Below are positions 17,288 through 25,391 of a DNA stretch of 64,000 nt, one piece after another (positions within the stretch are counted from its first letter, which is position 1; the number at the start of each line of letters is the position of its first letter). The translations under genes and the position numbers were made by a program. The notes under the pieces were generated by a model. The model saw only the letters and a list, made by a program, of their open reading frames with translations, was not told the origin of the DNA and did no database searches. The stretch is from JANQIO01 sp043585095 (GTDB lineage Bacteria > Pseudomonadota > Gammaproteobacteria > Pseudomonadales > Halieaceae): assembly GCA_043585095.1 (NCBI GenBank), contig CP121321.1, forward strand, positions 868,001-932,000, read 5' to 3'.

Positions 17288-19023
17288 TCAACTTCTCCTC
17301 TACACCCACACCCACACCCACACCCACACCCAGGTAGCGCTTTTTCTTGCGCGGTTTGAGTTTGTTGAGATCGACAGCAATGAAACAGTCGACGCAGTTT
17401 GCAAACTCGGGATCGACGTTGAAGGCAGCAAAGGTGACGCCTTCAGCATCAACCAAATCTACATAGTGTTTGTAGAGGATGGGTACGGGTAGCCCTCGCT
17501 CTGATAGATAGCGACGTAGAACTTTAAAGTCCTCGTCCAGACACTGTCCTGAAAATTCCTCTTCCAGCGTTCTTTGCTGATCGGGGCGCAGCTGGAATGG
17601 CTGCCGCCCAACCACATCGAGGCCTTCGTTTCCGTAGTAGTGGCTGTAGTAGTAAACGATGCGCGCGATGGCGGCATCGCCGTACAGCGTGCTCAGTGAA
17701 ACCGGACCAAACAAATAACGGTACTGGGGATGGCGTTTCAGAAACGCGCCAATGCCATGCCAGAGGTAATCCAGGCTGTGCCGGCCCTGATAGCCTGGCT
17801 GTACGAAGCTACGACCCAGCTCCAAACCCTGCGCAAGCACCGCGTCCATGCCAGGGCCGAACTGAAAAAGGCTCTGTGTATACAGGCCGTCCTTGTTAGC
17901 GCGATTGCGCAAGCTGACCGCGTCGCCAAGACGATAGGCGCCAGCAATCTCCAGCTGCTCCGGATCCCACAGGAGGATTTGTGAGTAGAGCATATCGAAA
18001 CGGTCTATGTCTCTGGGTAAGCCGGAGCCTTCGCCCGCCGATCGGAAGGTCAGCTCACGCAAGCGGCCCAATTCGCGCATCAGGCAGTCGGAGCTTTGAT
18101 GCTTATATAGGTAGATTGCCTTGCCGTCCGGGGTATCGCCGAGTAGCTCGCACTGCTCGATTTCGGCCTTGAGCAGAATGCGGTTCTCCGGTGCGGCAAC
18201 CGTCTCGATACTTTTGAATATGCCCGGCTTGCCGCGCGCCAAGCGGTAGACATGCTTGCGAAACAAACCGGCCAGATGCCGCGTCCCGGCATTGAACGGT
18301 GAGTAAACCTCGTAGGGAACCGCATTGCCGACGCGGGCATCGACGCTGCTTGAACATTTCCCTGACAAGCCACAGCGTTGAAAGCGGCTTGGCGATAAGC
18401 GAGATACCGTAGAAGATCAGGCTGTTTCGCCCGCCAATAAACACGGGAAGAATCGGTGCTTTTGTGGCTTTTGCTATCTTGATAAAACCCGGCTGCCAGG
18501 TGCCATCCTTGATCCCTTTGGGCCCCAGTCTTGATACCTCTCCGGCGGGGAAGATTATGACGGCACCGTCCGCTTCCAGATGCGCTTTCAGTTCACGCAA
18601 GTTCTTCCTCGGCGTATTGCCCCCCATATTGTTTACCGGCAGCAGCACCGGTTTGAGGACATCCAGGGTGGTCAACATGTCGTTGGCAACGACTTTGACA
18701 TCACCTCGAACCTCTCGAACCAGTTGCAGCAAGGCCAGCCCGTCCAGCGAACCTATTGGGTGGTTTGCGGCGATGACAACGCGGCCCGTTGAGGGGATGC
18801 GAACGCGCTCAGTGGTTCTAACCCTAAGGCTGAAATCGAAATAGCGGAGAGCGGCTTCGACAAAATCGTAGCCCTCCAGATGCGGGTGATCACTGGCAAA
18901 TTGCTCGAAGCGTGAAGTGTGGAAAAGCAGACTTAGAAAACGTGACAGGGAGCGTGCAATCTTGCCGTGTTGACTGACAAATCGTGGATACCGTTGAACC
19001 AGAAACGCGTCAACGTTCAGCAT
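17268..19023 (-). pseudogene. PlsC-type acyltransferase fused to OlsB-like GNAT domain, interrupted by a frameshift
   Basis: Two overlapping minus-strand frames make one family protein. The first (from ATG 19021-19023) encodes an N-terminal part with the PlsC motif NHPIGSLD, MGGNTPRKNL, FPAGEVSR and PVFIGGRNS, and reads sensibly up to LVREMFKQ. The second picks up at RVGNAVPYEVYSPF and carries the hemolysin/OlsB-like acyltransferase domain (FDMLYSQILLWD, AYRLGDA, LELGRSFVQPGYQG). The switch is needed near 18335-18348; removing one base (for example in the GGG at 18335-18337) restores a 584-residue frame. Members of this fused family N-acylate ornithine or a similar amine and O-acylate the product. 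The lesion may be a real mutation, a programmed shift or a sequencing error. The C-terminus carries a Gly-Val repeat. Confidence 0.75.
17302..17331. repeat. Five perfect copies of a hexamer (ACACCC)5 within a coding end
   Basis: Five consecutive ACACCC units. On the minus strand they encode an alternating Gly-Val run near the C-terminus of the PlsC-GNAT protein, just before the downstream metallophosphoesterase start at 17287. Because the unit is six bases, copy-number change adds or removes GV pairs without shifting the frame. Slippage would also change the distance between the two genes' signals. Confidence 0.85.
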
Positions 19024-19079
19024 GAACGATTCCTCTTGATCTGCGATAAAGCAAGATCAGTACTCTTCAGTTGAGTGAC

Positions 19080-19268
19080 TCAGGTAAATGACGCGATATC
19101 GTCCTGAGCGTGCCAAACACTACCAAGCTTCGCTGCATCGCGGCGGTGCTCATCGCGCAGGACATCGATCTTGCCGCCCTGACGAAGATAGTCCGCAATG
19201 TGCTGATCAATTTCGTCTCGCATCCGCTGCTTTTCACATTCTGCGATCGTGGCTTTAGCTCTAGGCAT
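19080..19268 (-). CDS. Small conserved charged protein (62 residues), unassigned
   Basis: The ATG at 19268 is chosen because AAGGAG precedes it by about nine bases; the longer frame from 19298 lacks such a site. The 62-residue product is highly charged and helical, with IDQHIADYLRQGGKIDVLRDE in the middle. The FLxxGGKI/V-type helix-turn resembles the C-terminus of the RNA-polymerase-associated regulator SutA and related small gammaproteobacterial proteins, but it is too short for a firm call. It lies 57 bases downstream of the acyltransferase start on the same strand and is divergent from the Fur-box genes. Confidence 0.55.
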   Translation of the reverse strand: MPRAKATIAECEKQRMRDEIDQHIADYLRQGGKIDVLRDEHRRDAAKLGSVWHAQDDIASFT

Positions 19269-19461
19269 CAGGACTGACTCCTTATTGCAGAAACACATCT
19301 AGCTGATGTGCGCAAAGGATGGCGAGCTACAGTTTCAGCAAAAATACGACACGGTGAATGTTTGATGACAGCGCTTTGCGTTTTGTTTCTCACAACCAGC
19401 ACGGGCGTGAGTGGTGATTCTTTCGAATTTGTACTTGGAATAACAAGCAATTCGGGGTAAT

Positions 19462-19480
19462 GTAAATGATAATCATTCGC
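19462..19480. promoter_or_regulatory. Fur box
   Basis: GTAAATGATAATCATTCGC matches 15 of 19 positions of the classic Fur box GATAATGATAATCATTATC, including the whole central ATGATAATCAT dyad. It lies 18-36 bases before the ATG of the 126-residue gene at 19498 and would cover its -10 region (TAAATGAT). Binding of Fe-Fur here would block transcription of the two small downstream genes when iron is plentiful. Confidence 0.82.
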
Positions 19481-19497
19481 GTTAGAGGTTTGATCAG

Positions 19498-19878
19498 ATG
19501 TTACCAAAACCCGCTTCACCTGGCTTCCTTTGTTCGGGACTCGTGCGCTGGCTAGAAGAAAAGCCTGAGAGGTGTCTGCGATGCTGGGAGGAGCGCACCG
19601 CGTGCACGGCTGCGCTAATTGCGGAGGCGCAGTGGCACAGCGCTTACCGGTTGGCAGGGGGCGCACTTGAGGTAGCCCTGTTGATGATGAGGGATCCGGA
19701 TCAGTGCGGGGTGCAGTGGCTGCAACGCTACCGCAAAAGTAAAAAACACTATTCCCTGATTTATGAACATCTCAGTAGGCTGTCGCAACGCGAGGCGATA
19801 CCAACCCCGTGTACCGTTGAACAGTCAGATTGCATGTCTATAGCGATGCCTTGCAATGCCATTATTGCAGTGGCCTAA
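19498..19878 (+). CDS. Unknown cysteine-rich protein behind a Fur box
   Basis: A 126-residue protein with no domain I recognise. The N-terminal third has five cysteines (CSGL, CLRCWEERTAC and one more downstream in DQC), followed by helical, aromatic-rich sequence (AQWHSAYRLAGGALEVALLMM, HYSLIYEHLSRL). AGAGG at 19484-19488 gives a ribosome site nine bases before the ATG. Position directly behind the Fur box predicts iron-starvation induction. There is no signal peptide. The next small gene starts inside its 3' end (23-base overlap), so both belong to one transcript that ends at the terminator at 20026. Confidence 0.6.
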   Translation: MLPKPASPGFLCSGLVRWLEEKPERCLRCWEERTACTAALIAEAQWHSAYRLAGGALEVALLMMRDPDQCGVQWLQRYRKSKKHYSLIYEHLSRLSQREAIPTPCTVEQSDCMSIAMPCNAIIAVA

Positions 19879-20050
19879 ATTGGCAAAACGGTTGCAAATT
19901 GCTGTTAACGAAGCGCTAGTACGAGAGCTATTGCGCTTGCAGCTCGTGCATCTCGAACAGATAAACGCGCTCGATGAGGGCTCGCATACTCGTCTACAAG
20001 CATTGCTTTTAGAGAGTGTTTCCTACAACCAGCGGTCTTTAAAACCCTGA
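19856..20050 (+). CDS. Unknown small helical protein (64 residues), second gene of the Fur-box operon
   Basis: A 64-residue leucine-rich helical protein (ALVRELLRLQLVHLEQINALDE) that overlaps the preceding gene by 23 bases. It has no cysteines and no signal peptide. Its 3' end overlaps the first arm of a strong terminator hairpin, which supports a real gene end here. I cannot assign a family; a small partner or adaptor protein for the first gene product is possible. Confidence 0.5.
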   Translation: MPLLQWPKLAKRLQIAVNEALVRELLRLQLVHLEQINALDEGSHTRLQALLLESVSYNQRSLKP

Positions 20051-20091
20051 TACTTGCCTCGTAGTCGGGTTCGTCCGCTGGTTGTTTTTTT
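20026..20091 (+). terminator. Rho-independent-like terminator of the Fur-box operon
   Basis: CAACCAGCGG (20026-20035) pairs perfectly with CCGCTGGTTG (20075-20084), followed at once by seven T residues (20085-20091). The 39-base loop is longer than usual, but the 10-bp stem and T-tract are convincing. It separates the iron-regulated genes from the ABC/ergothioneine operon. Confidence 0.75.
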
Positions 20092-20161
20092 CTATAGCGT
20101 CTCTACACTTCGTGGATGAATTGCCGTCTGGCTGGCCTCCAAATTGCCTTCCCCTTCATTT

Positions 20162-20950
20162 ATGCATGCTGTCCGTTTTCTAGGATTCAGTAAGCGCTAC
20201 GGCGATGTGTCTGCGCTTTCTGATATCGACCTCGAGGTGCAGGACACCACGCTGACGGCGTTTATTGGCCGCAGCGGCAGCGGAAAATCCACCCTACTCA
20301 GGGCGATAAATGGTCTGGTCGTTCCCAGTGCTGGGGTCGTCGAGGTGTTGGGCGAGGCAATCGATTACAACGCGCTGACTGCCCTTAGGCGGCGTCTGGG
20401 ATACGCGGTGCAAGGCACCGGCCTGTTCCCCCATTTATCCGTGCTGGAAAATATTCAGCTTCCCTGGACAATCCTCAGCCCCTCAAAAGCGTCACCGGAA
20501 CCAGGCGACGCTACCCTGGATGAGGCGTGGCTGCAGGAGCGTGTAACGCAGCTCGCGACGCTATTGCATCTCGATGAGAGTCTGCTGTCGAGATTTCCAC
20601 ACGCATTAAGCGGTGGTCAGCAGCAGCGCGTGGGGCTGGCCCGCGCCATGTTGCTGTCGCCGGCGCTACTGCTTTTGGACGAGCCCTTCGCGGCGTTGGA
20701 TCCGCTCACCCGCATGGAGGTGCAGGACAATCTCAAGCAATTACAACTCGCCGAACCTTGCTGCACTCTGCTGGTAACCCACGACATGCGCGAGGCGCTG
20801 CGCCTGGCCGACCGCATCGTCACGCTGGATCAGGGTCGTATCGTAGCCGATGCGACGCCCGCTGAGCTGACGGCACGCTATCCAGAGATGGAGCCTGAGC
20901 ACCTGTTATTGACGCTTCTGGATGCGGCACCTGTCCGCGAGCTGACATGA
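20162..20950 (+). CDS. ABC transporter ATPase, quaternary-amine type (OpuCA/EgtV-like)
   Basis: A 262-residue ATPase with Walker A GRSGSGKST (about 34-42), Q-loop, signature LSGGQQQR, Walker B LLLLDEPFAALD and the H-loop VTHDMRE. It is of the ProV/OpuCA group that energises glycine-betaine, choline or related trimethylammonium uptake, but lacks the C-terminal CBS pair of OpuCA. Start: ATG 20162 places the GFSKRYGD motif normally; a TTG at 20144 is possible and neither has a clear ribosome site. It overlaps the next gene by four bases and is followed by egtB and egtD, so ergothioneine, hercynine or betaine are the candidate ligands. Confidence 0.87.
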   Translation: MHAVRFLGFSKRYGDVSALSDIDLEVQDTTLTAFIGRSGSGKSTLLRAINGLVVPSAGVVEVLGEAIDYNALTALRRRLGYAVQGTGLFPHLSVLENIQLPWTILSPSKASPEPGDATLDEAWLQERVTQLATLLHLDESLLSRFPHALSGGQQQRVGLARAMLLSPALLLLDEPFAALDPLTRMEVQDNLKQLQLAEPCCTLLVTHDMREALRLADRIVTLDQGRIVADATPAELTARYPEMEPEHLLLTLLDAAPVRELT

Positions 20951-22416
20951 AGCTTTTCCCTGTTCTATGCATCAGCTTGTGTCTGTCCCTATATGGCATA
21001 GATAACGCCGCGGCGCGTGCTGCCGAACTCGTTGTCGGCTCCAAGACGTTCACTGAGAGCTATGTTCTTGCAGAGTTGGCGGCACAAACGCTAGAAGGCG
21101 AGGGGTACACGGTCGAACGTAAGCATGGCCTGGGCGGCACCATGGTGCTATGGCAGGCGCTGCGCGCCGGTGATGTGGATGTTTACCCTGAATATACTGG
21201 CACCTTGGCACAAACCATATTGCGTGCGCCTGGCGCCGACGCAATTGAGCTTGCGGCTGCGCTGGCCGAACTGGATATCGACATTGTTGCCGAACTGGGT
21301 TTCAACAACAGCTATGCGATCGCCGTTGACCAGACCGTCGCAAAGACCTTAAACCTAAAGCGTATCAGTGATCTTCGGGATCACCCTGAGCTGGCGCTGG
21401 GCTTCTCATTGGAGTTCCTCAATCGCGCGGATGGTTGGCCGGCCTTAAAAGCGGCTTACGGGCTCCCGCATGCCGTTTCAGGGCTTGAGCACGCCTTGGC
21501 CTACCGAGCAATCGCCAGCGGCGGCCTGGCGGCTACGGATGCTTACACCACTGACGGTGATCTGGATAACTTTGACCTGGTTTTGCTGGAAGATGATCTC
21601 AAGTGCTTCCCCCGTTACGACGCATTGTTGATCGCAAGACGCGACTTACCTGCAGCCGCTCGCGCCAGTCTGGCATCGCTCGTTGGCAGCCTTGATGAAG
21701 CCGGCGTTCGCTCGCTGAACGCCAAGGCCGGAGAGCAGGGTGTCTCACCAGAGGCGGCGGTAGCGAGTTACCTGGGCCGAGGTGACGTAGTGACCCGCGG
21801 GGCAGCCGGGCAGATGCTGCGTAATACGTACCGACATCTAACGCTCACCGGCATCGCGCTTTTGTTGGCCTGCATTGTGGCGTTACCCCTGGCGCTGTAT
21901 CTCAGCCAGTATCGCCGCGCCGCTACAAGTGCAGTCTATGTCGCCGGTTTGTTGCAAACCGTGCCGTCATTGGCGCTTCTCGCCATGCTCGTTCCTGTTC
22001 TGGGCCTGGGCCTGGCGCCGGCCATTTTGGCGCTATTCCTGTACAGTCTGCTGCCGATTATGCGTAATACTCTGGCGGGCATCGCGTCGGTGGACCCGCT
22101 GTTGGTCGATGTGGCCGAGGGCATGGGCATGACCCCTGCGCAGAAGCTGCGCCATGTGCAGCTGCCGCTGGCAATGCCTATGGTATTAGCGGGCGTTAAA
22201 ACCGCTGCGATTATTAGCATTGGCACGGCAACGCTGGCCGCGTTTGTGGGGGCCGGTGGTTTGGGGGAACCCATCGTTACGGGATTGACCCTGAATGATC
22301 CTGTCCTGATTTTGCAGGGGGCAATACCCGCCGCAGGGCTGGCAATTGTCACCGAATTTTTGTTTGAATGGATAGAGAGGGCGGTATTGCCCGCGCATTT
22401 GGTACCCAGGCAGTAA
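20947..22416 (+). CDS. Fused substrate-binding/permease protein of a quaternary-amine ABC transporter (EgtU-like)
   Basis: A 489-residue fusion. A signal peptide (residues 1-26, AAARAA) is followed by an OpuAC-type binding domain (about 27-270: VVGSKTFTESYVLAEL, GGTMVLWQALRAGDVDVYPEYTGT, which are hallmark blocks of choline/betaine binding proteins). A permease domain (about 280-485) has PSLALLAMLVP, the EAA loop DVAEGMGMTPAQKLRHVQLPLAMP and GAGGLGEPIVTGL. Known EgtU proteins of H. pylori and pneumococcus are also permease/binding fusions and import ergothioneine, but there the order is permease first; here the binding domain leads. Direct linkage to egtB and egtD (TAATG overlap) makes ergothioneine or a precursor the leading ligand hypothesis; betaine or choline remain possible. 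Confidence 0.83.
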   Translation: MKLFPVLCISLCLSLYGIDNAAARAAELVVGSKTFTESYVLAELAAQTLEGEGYTVERKHGLGGTMVLWQALRAGDVDVYPEYTGTLAQTILRAPGADAIELAAALAELDIDIVAELGFNNSYAIAVDQTVAKTLNLKRISDLRDHPELALGFSLEFLNRADGWPALKAAYGLPHAVSGLEHALAYRAIASGGLAATDAYTTDGDLDNFDLVLLEDDLKCFPRYDALLIARRDLPAAARASLASLVGSLDEAGVRSLNAKAGEQGVSPEAAVASYLGRGDVVTRGAAGQMLRNTYRHLTLTGIALLLACIVALPLALYLSQYRRAATSAVYVAGLLQTVPSLALLAMLVPVLGLGLAPAILALFLYSLLPIMRNTLAGIASVDPLLVDVAEGMGMTPAQKLRHVQLPLAMPMVLAGVKTAAIISIGTATLAAFVGAGGLGEPIVTGLTLNDPVLILQGAIPAAGLAIVTEFLFEWIERAVLPAHLVPRQ

Positions 22417-23645
22417 TGGATTTAATACAACGCTTTACCGAAGTCCGCGCTGACTCGGAACAGTTTTGCGCACCGCTGCAAAAGGAAGACTACAGTTTGC
22501 AGGCGATGGCGGACACCAGTCCGCCTAAATGGCATCTGGCGCATACCAGTTGGTTTTTCGAGACCTTTATCCTTAAACCCTACCAGCCTGATTACATGCC
22601 GTTTAATCCTGCGTTTGAAGTGCTCTTTAACTCCTATTACAACGGCATTGGCGATCAGCATCCGCGGGCCGAGCGAGGATTGCTGTCGCGTCCTGCCTTG
22701 GAAGAGGTGCTGGCCTATCGAGCCCATGTAAGCGCCGCCGTCCTCGCCCTGCTCGACAGCGACCATGCTGAGGCCGAGACAATACGAGAACTGGTAGAGT
22801 TGGGAACCCACCATGAGCAGCAGCATCAAGAGCTTTTCTTCACAGATATTAAATACAGTCTGTCGCGAAACCCCCTGTTGCCTGCCTATCGTCAGGAAAG
22901 CCTCGATGAGTCTCCCCCGGTAGCCGCTCTGGACTGGCTGGAGCACGACGGCGGAGAGGTGCAGATAGGCTACAGCGGCGAAGGTTTTTGTTTTGATAAC
23001 GAGTTGCCCCCGCATCGCTGTTTGCTACAGCCTTTTGCTCTGGCAGACCGCCTCGTCACCAATGCAGAGTATCTTCTGTTTATCGAAGACGGCGGTTATA
23101 AGACGCCGGAACACTGGCTGGCCGACGGTTGGGCGACAGTCTGTGAGCAGGGCTGGGAGTCACCCTTGTATTGGCATCATGACGGTCATCAATGGCTGGA
23201 GTACACCTTGTATGGCGCTCGGCCGCTGGATATGAATAGCCCGGTGTGCCATGTCAGTGGCTATGAGGCGGACGCTTATGCGCGCTGGGCTGATTGCCGG
23301 TTGCCCTCGGAATTCGAGTGGGAAACCATTGCCTCGGCGTGCGCTTTTGAAGGTCAGTTTGTGGGGGCAGGGACGGTTCATCCGTTGGGCCGCGCAGAGG
23401 ATGGCATGCAGCTTCACGGTACCGTCTGGGAATGGACCAGCAGCGCCTACTCACCCTACCCGGGATACGCGCCGGCGGCGGGTGCAGTTGGCGAATACAA
23501 CGGTAAGTTTATGGCTAACCAGTGGGTGCTGCGGGGCGGCTCCTGCGTGACCAGTCAAAGTCAGGTACGGCCGAGCTATCGCAACTTTTTTTATCCACCC
23601 GACCGCTGGCAGTTCAGCGGTATAAGGCTCGCAAAATGGCGTTAG
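22416..23645 (+). CDS. egtB: Ergothioneine biosynthesis protein EgtB (hercynine oxygenase)
   Basis: A 409-residue non-heme iron sulfoxide synthase joining hercynine to a thiol donor (gamma-Glu-Cys or Cys) with O2. The N-terminal DinB-like part has the iron ligands H43 (LAHTSWFFE) and the HHEQQHQE block (H133 and H137), and the C-terminal FGE-sulfatase fold ends in LRGGSCVTSQSQVRPSYRNFFYP and FSGIRLAK. Start: the ATG overlaps the permease stop (TAATG at 22414-22418). A longer frame from 22368 lies inside the permease gene and is not expected. No egtC or egtE is present in the window, so the later steps rest on genes elsewhere or on a cysteine-using variant. Confidence 0.93.
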   Translation: MDLIQRFTEVRADSEQFCAPLQKEDYSLQAMADTSPPKWHLAHTSWFFETFILKPYQPDYMPFNPAFEVLFNSYYNGIGDQHPRAERGLLSRPALEEVLAYRAHVSAAVLALLDSDHAEAETIRELVELGTHHEQQHQELFFTDIKYSLSRNPLLPAYRQESLDESPPVAALDWLEHDGGEVQIGYSGEGFCFDNELPPHRCLLQPFALADRLVTNAEYLLFIEDGGYKTPEHWLADGWATVCEQGWESPLYWHHDGHQWLEYTLYGARPLDMNSPVCHVSGYEADAYARWADCRLPSEFEWETIASACAFEGQFVGAGTVHPLGRAEDGMQLHGTVWEWTSSAYSPYPGYAPAAGAVGEYNGKFMANQWVLRGGSCVTSQSQVRPSYRNFFYPPDRWQFSGIRLAKWR

Positions 23646-24607
23646 ATCAACTGGCTATTTCCCAAGACGTACACGCGCAGCTTCGCGAAGAGCTGCTGGC
23701 TGGCTTGCTGGCTGAGCCGCGCAGTATCAATCCCAAGTTTTTTTACGATCAGCGCGGTTCCGAACTGTTTAGCAAAATTTGCGAAGTGGACGAGTATTAT
23801 CCAACCCGCACCGAGATCGGCATTCTTGAATCTTGCAGCAAGGAGATCGCCGCCGCAGTGGGCGAACACGCGGTGTTGCTGGAGCCTGGCGCAGGAGCCT
23901 GCGAAAAAGTGCAGTACCTGTTGCAGGACCTCAAGCCCGATGCCTACCTGCCATTAGACATCTCCAGAGACTTTCTGCTTGAGTCAGCAGAGCGATTACG
24001 AGAGCACTTCCCCGCACTTAACGTTGTGCCGTTGGTTGCAGACTTTAACGAGGACTTTGCACTCCCTGACGTCAGCGATGAAGCGCATCGGGTGGTGTTC
24101 TATCCGGGCTCCACAATCGGCAACTTTACTCCGAAGGCCGCCAGGGGTTTTTTGGAGCGCGCAGCAGAATTGTTAGGCCCACTGGGCGGTCTGCTGATAG
24201 GCGTTGATCTTCATAAATCGTCGGAGATACTGAATGCAGCCTACAACGATGCCGACGGTTATACCGAAGCGTTCAACCTGAATGTGCTGGAACATGCTAA
24301 CAGGCTGTTGGACGCTGACTTCTATCTGGAAAACTTTGCCCATGTCGCTTTTTACAATCGGGATGCTCAGCGCATAGAGATGCACCTGGAGTGCCGCATC
24401 GATCATGAGGTGCAATGCGGGGATAAAAGCTTGTCGTTTACAAAGGGTGAGCGCATTCACACGGAGTACTCACATAAGTACACCGTCTCCAGCTTTGCCG
24501 CGCTGGCGGAAACGGCTGGCTTTGAGGCCAGGTCCTGCTGGACGGATAGTGCAGGACTATTCAGCGTGCAGTATTTTGAGGTGGCGGGAGACAGCCCCTC
24601 GGCTTGA
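23636..24607 (+). CDS. egtD: Histidine N-alpha-methyltransferase EgtD
   Basis: A 323-residue SAM methyltransferase that trimethylates histidine to hercynine. Landmarks: PKFFYDQRGSELFSKICEVDEYYPTRTE (about 33-60), VLLEPGAGACEKV (SAM site, about 80-92), VVFYPGSTIGNF and the C-terminal EYSHKYTVSSF. The real start is ATG 23636, which overlaps the egtB end by 10 bases and gives family length; the longer frame beginning at 23522 is inside egtB. It is the last gene of the ABC-egtB-egtD operon. Weak dyads but no clear T-run terminator follow. Confidence 0.93.
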   Translation: MALDQLAISQDVHAQLREELLAGLLAEPRSINPKFFYDQRGSELFSKICEVDEYYPTRTEIGILESCSKEIAAAVGEHAVLLEPGAGACEKVQYLLQDLKPDAYLPLDISRDFLLESAERLREHFPALNVVPLVADFNEDFALPDVSDEAHRVVFYPGSTIGNFTPKAARGFLERAAELLGPLGGLLIGVDLHKSSEILNAAYNDADGYTEAFNLNVLEHANRLLDADFYLENFAHVAFYNRDAQRIEMHLECRIDHEVQCGDKSLSFTKGERIHTEYSHKYTVSSFAALAETAGFEARSCWTDSAGLFSVQYFEVAGDSPSA

Positions 24608-24952
24608 TGCGCTGGTTTCGGCTCCGGGCAGGCCAATATTGAGTCTCTAAAAAGCCGTCCACATTCTGTTTATGTTTCCCTTGGTAACACTCCGATTGCA
24701 CAGATTTGGTGCGGGAACGCACGGTGCCTGTGCGTATGGAAGCGATAAAAACATTAAAAAACAGTAATTTAGCGAGTTTTTTCTGCTTTTCACTAATCTG
24801 TGTAGTCTATTGTCACAAAAGCCCCGTATGATTTGTTACTACACGTAACCAATCGCGTGTAACGACAGGTCCATTGATTGGCTTTTTAGGTGCTGCGGTT
24901 TTCGCAGCCCACGACTGAAGTGACAGTCGAGTCCATAGTTAGTGAGGAGTTT
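24608..24952. other. Intergenic region between egtD and the small secreted protein gene
   Basis: 345 bases without a gene. It contains a 6-bp hairpin ACGCAC/GTGCGT (24717-24735, 7-base loop) and an AT-rich stretch (about 24740-24850) that probably holds the promoter of the following gene. The hairpin lacks a T-tract, so it is not called a terminator. I see nothing else. Confidence 0.5.
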
Positions 24953-25261
24953 ATGATGAAGCCCATGTTTGCTTTGTTGGCCGCTTTGGCCTCTGGTAGC
25001 GCCTTTGGCGCATGTGAAAATGCACGTTTGCCTGAGACGCCGGTCATTCCGGATGGCGTTGAAGCAACGTTTGAAGAAATGGCAGCAGCCCACGACGCGG
25101 TAGAGGCGTTTGTCGAGAGCGGTGAGGCCTATCTGGCCTGCGCGAAGCCGATCTCACTGATGCACAATTACATCGTCGAGCGCCTGGAAAGTGTTGCGGA
25201 TGAATTCAACGCAGAACGTGCTGAATTCGTTCAACGCCGTGAGGCGATCGCGTCAAACTAA
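24953..25261 (+). CDS. Small exported protein of unknown function
   Basis: A 102-residue protein. The start is the first of two adjacent ATGs (24953 or 24956), preceded by GTGAGGAGT at good spacing. A signal peptide is clear (MMKPMFALLAALASGSAFGA, cleavage near residue 20), followed by CENARLPETPVIPDGVEA and a helical tail with AYLACAKP. The two cysteines could form a disulfide in the periplasm. The same layout (short Cys-x-x-ARLP, then a helix) is seen in conserved hypothetical proteins of marine gammaproteobacteria, none with a known role. It has its own promoter region and a good terminator, so it is a single-gene unit. Confidence 0.72.
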   Translation: MMKPMFALLAALASGSAFGACENARLPETPVIPDGVEATFEEMAAAHDAVEAFVESGEAYLACAKPISLMHNYIVERLESVADEFNAERAEFVQRREAIASN

Positions 25262-25284
25262 TTGTTTGAACGCAAGGATAATCA

Positions 25285-25320
25285 AAACCGGCTGGCCGAT
25301 AGGGCAGTCGGTTTTTTTTT
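25285..25320 (+). terminator. Rho-independent terminator
   Basis: AACCGGCT pairs with AGTCGGTT (one G-U pair) around a GC-rich loop and runs directly into a tract of at least nine T residues (ends 25320). It lies 24 bases after the stop of the small secreted protein gene and is the clearest terminator in the window. Confidence 0.88.
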
Positions 25321-25391
25321 GTGATCCTTTTGCCGAATTTTTTACAGATAACGCCAACTGAAAGATCGCCGCTACCGTCACTAAATAGTCG

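Noticed and set aside
18103..18368. Two overlapping separate genes for the two acyltransferase halves
   Set aside because: The domain order, the shared family architecture and the position of the switch show one gene with a frameshift; the tail of the first frame and the head of the second are not protein-like.
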